Assembly: GCA_910589385.1 (NCBI GenBank)
Contig: CAJUTU010000049.1
Coordinates: forward strand, 1-24,370
Direction: 5' to 3'
Origin: an uncultured Lachnospiraceae bacterium
GTDB lineage: Bacteria; Bacillota; Clostridia; Lachnospirales; Lachnospiraceae
Length of the DNA stretch: 24,370 nucleotides
Shown: piece after piece, positions 23,538-24,370 of the stretch
How positions within the stretch are numbered: the stretch's first letter is position 1
Layout of the letters: each line of letters opens with the position of its first letter
Made by a program: the position numbers and the translations under genes
Notes under the pieces: model-generated
Seen by the model: the letters and a program-made list of their open reading frames with translations, nothing else
What the model was told of the DNA's origin: nothing
The model's database searches: none

Positions 23538-23684
23538 AGACAATGAGCCTGTCCGTGTTCGATGTCAGACACCATACCGGTAATTGCCTAACAAATTCAA
23601 CTTACCAGACACCTGTCTAAAATTGTCTATTGGCTTTTTCATGGAACAGAGATATAATAAGGTCGTTTAGACACCAGTAGTGTC
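23538..23684. promoter_or_regulatory. Cluster of AGACA/TGTCT half-sites, probable TetR operators
   Basis: The divergent region holds repeated half-sites: AGACA at 23538-23542; TGTC-A-GACA at 23563-23571; AGACA-CC-TGTCT at 23607-23618; TGTCT at 23624-23628; GACAC-CAGTA-GTGTC at 23670-23684. AGACACC occurs three times. The last dyad lies just after the TetR start point, the fourth abuts its -35, and the first is in the -35 region of the MMPL promoter. This suits autorepression and control of the operon by the adjacent TetR protein. Confidence 0.55.
23630..23658 (+). promoter_or_regulatory. Promoter of the TetR gene
   Basis: TTGGCT (23630-23635) and the consensus TATAAT (23653-23658) are separated by 17 bases. 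The start point would be near 23665, so the GACAC/GTGTC dyad at 23670-23684 lies at about +5 to +20, a classic repressor position. Confidence 0.65.
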
Positions 23685-23704
23685 AATATTACGGAGGTGG
23701 TCGT

Positions 23705-24268
23705 TTGAAGAATGAGGAAATCTCATTAGAAACAAAAAAGGCACTGGCTCTTTCACTAAAAAAAGCCATGCGCCATAAGAACTTTTCAAAAATTACTGTA
23801 AAGGAAATCATACAGGACTGCGGTGTAAACCGAAATACTTTTTATTATCATTTTGATGATATATATGCGTTGCTCCGTTGGATGCTGACTGAGGAAGCGA
23901 TTGAAGTAGTGAAACATTTTGATCTGCTGGTTGATTACGAAGATGCTATCCGCTTTATCATGGATTATGTAGATGAAAATGACTACATTATCAGTTGCGC
24001 TTATGATGCCATAGGGCGAGATGAAATGAAACGCTTTTTCTACTCGGATTTTATAGCGATAACATCTTCGCTAATCAATAACGCAGATGAAAAAGCCCAA
24101 AAACATCTTGACCCTGAGTTTAAGGATTTCCTTGCAAACTTTTATACAGAGGCACTTGCCGGAACCTTAGTTGACTGGGCCAGAGAAAAACACATTAAAG
24201 ACAAGGAAAAAATTATCCTTTATCTAAAGACAATAATTGAAACGAGCTTAAATTATTTCAATCTTTGA
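23705..24268 (+). CDS. TetR/AcrR family transcriptional regulator
   Basis: This 187-residue regulator has the TetR helix-turn-helix at about 12-55 (ALALSLKKAMRHKNFSKITV, KEIIQDCGVNRNTFYYHFDD) and a helical ligand domain ending in a C-terminal TetR_C-type helix bundle. The start is a TTG at 23705, chosen because GGAGG (23693-23697) is seven bases upstream and no in-frame ATG is near. The gene is divergent from the cytidylate-kinase-like/MMPL operon and is likely its repressor, sensing the transported compound or a membrane cue. The low-efficiency TTG start would keep repressor levels small. Confidence 0.9.
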   Translation: MKNEEISLETKKALALSLKKAMRHKNFSKITVKEIIQDCGVNRNTFYYHFDDIYALLRWMLTEEAIEVVKHFDLLVDYEDAIRFIMDYVDENDYIISCAYDAIGRDEMKRFFYSDFIAITSSLINNADEKAQKHLDPEFKDFLANFYTEALAGTLVDWAREKHIKDKEKIILYLKTIIETSLNYFNL

Positions 24269-24315
24269 TTATTTATATCTGATTGCTGCATTCATTATTA
24301 CATCGCAACAAACAT

Positions 24316-24346
24316 GGGGCTGTCGGGAAATAATGATTTACGCCCC
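24316..24346. repeat. Hairpin or insertion-sequence end after the TetR gene
   Basis: GGGGC (24316-24320) can pair with GCCCC (24342-24346) across a 21-base loop. GGGGCTGTC at 24316 is partly inverted by GACAGTCC at 24363-24370. Sequences of the form GGGNCTGTC occur at ends of some IS1182-like elements, but only a few bases are visible. It might instead be the TetR terminator. The 24269-24370 segment holds no gene. Confidence 0.25.
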
Positions 24347-24370
24347 TGATATGTAAGAAAGAGACAGTCC

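Noticed and set aside
1..24370. CRISPR array, rRNA or riboswitch
   Set aside because: No regularly spaced direct repeats were seen. No rRNA or known riboswitch core was recognised in any intergenic gap.

Overview
The window looks like chromosome of an anaerobic gut Firmicute, most likely a Lachnospiraceae (Clostridium cluster XIVa) member. This is inferred from AGGAGG-type ribosome binding sites at almost every gene, the protein families (YqhD-like alcohol dehydrogenase, ApbE lipoprotein, carboxymuconolactone decarboxylase-cupin fusion, CD1108-type conjugative-element protein) and the tight minus-strand operons. No marker gene allows a species call.

Layout. Positions 1-51 look like the end of an insertion sequence, probably IS256-type, that cuts a short-chain dehydrogenase after codon 23 (52-120, minus). 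From there to about 8.4 kb the minus strand carries a redox and detoxification block. In transcription order it is: flavodoxin-like FMN protein, alpha/beta-hydrolase lipoprotein, CMD-cupin fusion, DUF4405 membrane haem-type protein, ApbE flavin transferase, aldo/keto reductase, iron-type alcohol dehydrogenase, MATE exporter, and the broken SDR. From 8.45 to 12.25 kb lies a coupled three-gene operon: RibD/DHFR-like reductase, DUF58 protein and transmembrane transglutaminase. Two near-identical palindromic elements of about 63 bp bracket it. Next come a LysR regulator, a DUF362 protein and a divergent second LysR regulator (12.4-15.6 kb).

From 15.6 to 17.7 kb the DNA is decayed. It holds an unlisted minus-strand pseudogene resembling a COG0701/ArsP-type permease, then an orphan cell-wall hydrolase from an integrative conjugative element (ICE) whose reading frame is broken in a run of eight T. 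From 17.7 kb to the right end the sequence appears more AT-rich. It carries a self-contained cassette: a TetR regulator divergent from a minus-strand operon of cytidylate-kinase-like protein, unknown 105-residue protein, MMPL/RND transporter, secreted Leu-x-x-Gly heptad-repeat protein and HdeD/DUF308 membrane protein. The divergent region is full of AGACA/TGTCT half-sites.

How the genes may work together (inference). The left block would reduce carbonyls and quinone- or flavin-type substrates and export products, possibly under one or both LysR regulators. The DUF58-transglutaminase operon would act at the cell envelope. The right cassette would be a TetR-controlled envelope transport system. 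The points most worth a second look are the paired palindromic elements around the transglutaminase operon, the two hidden broken genes (SDR and permease), the homopolymer frameshift in the ICE hydrolase, and the MMPL-kinase-105 aa cassette.
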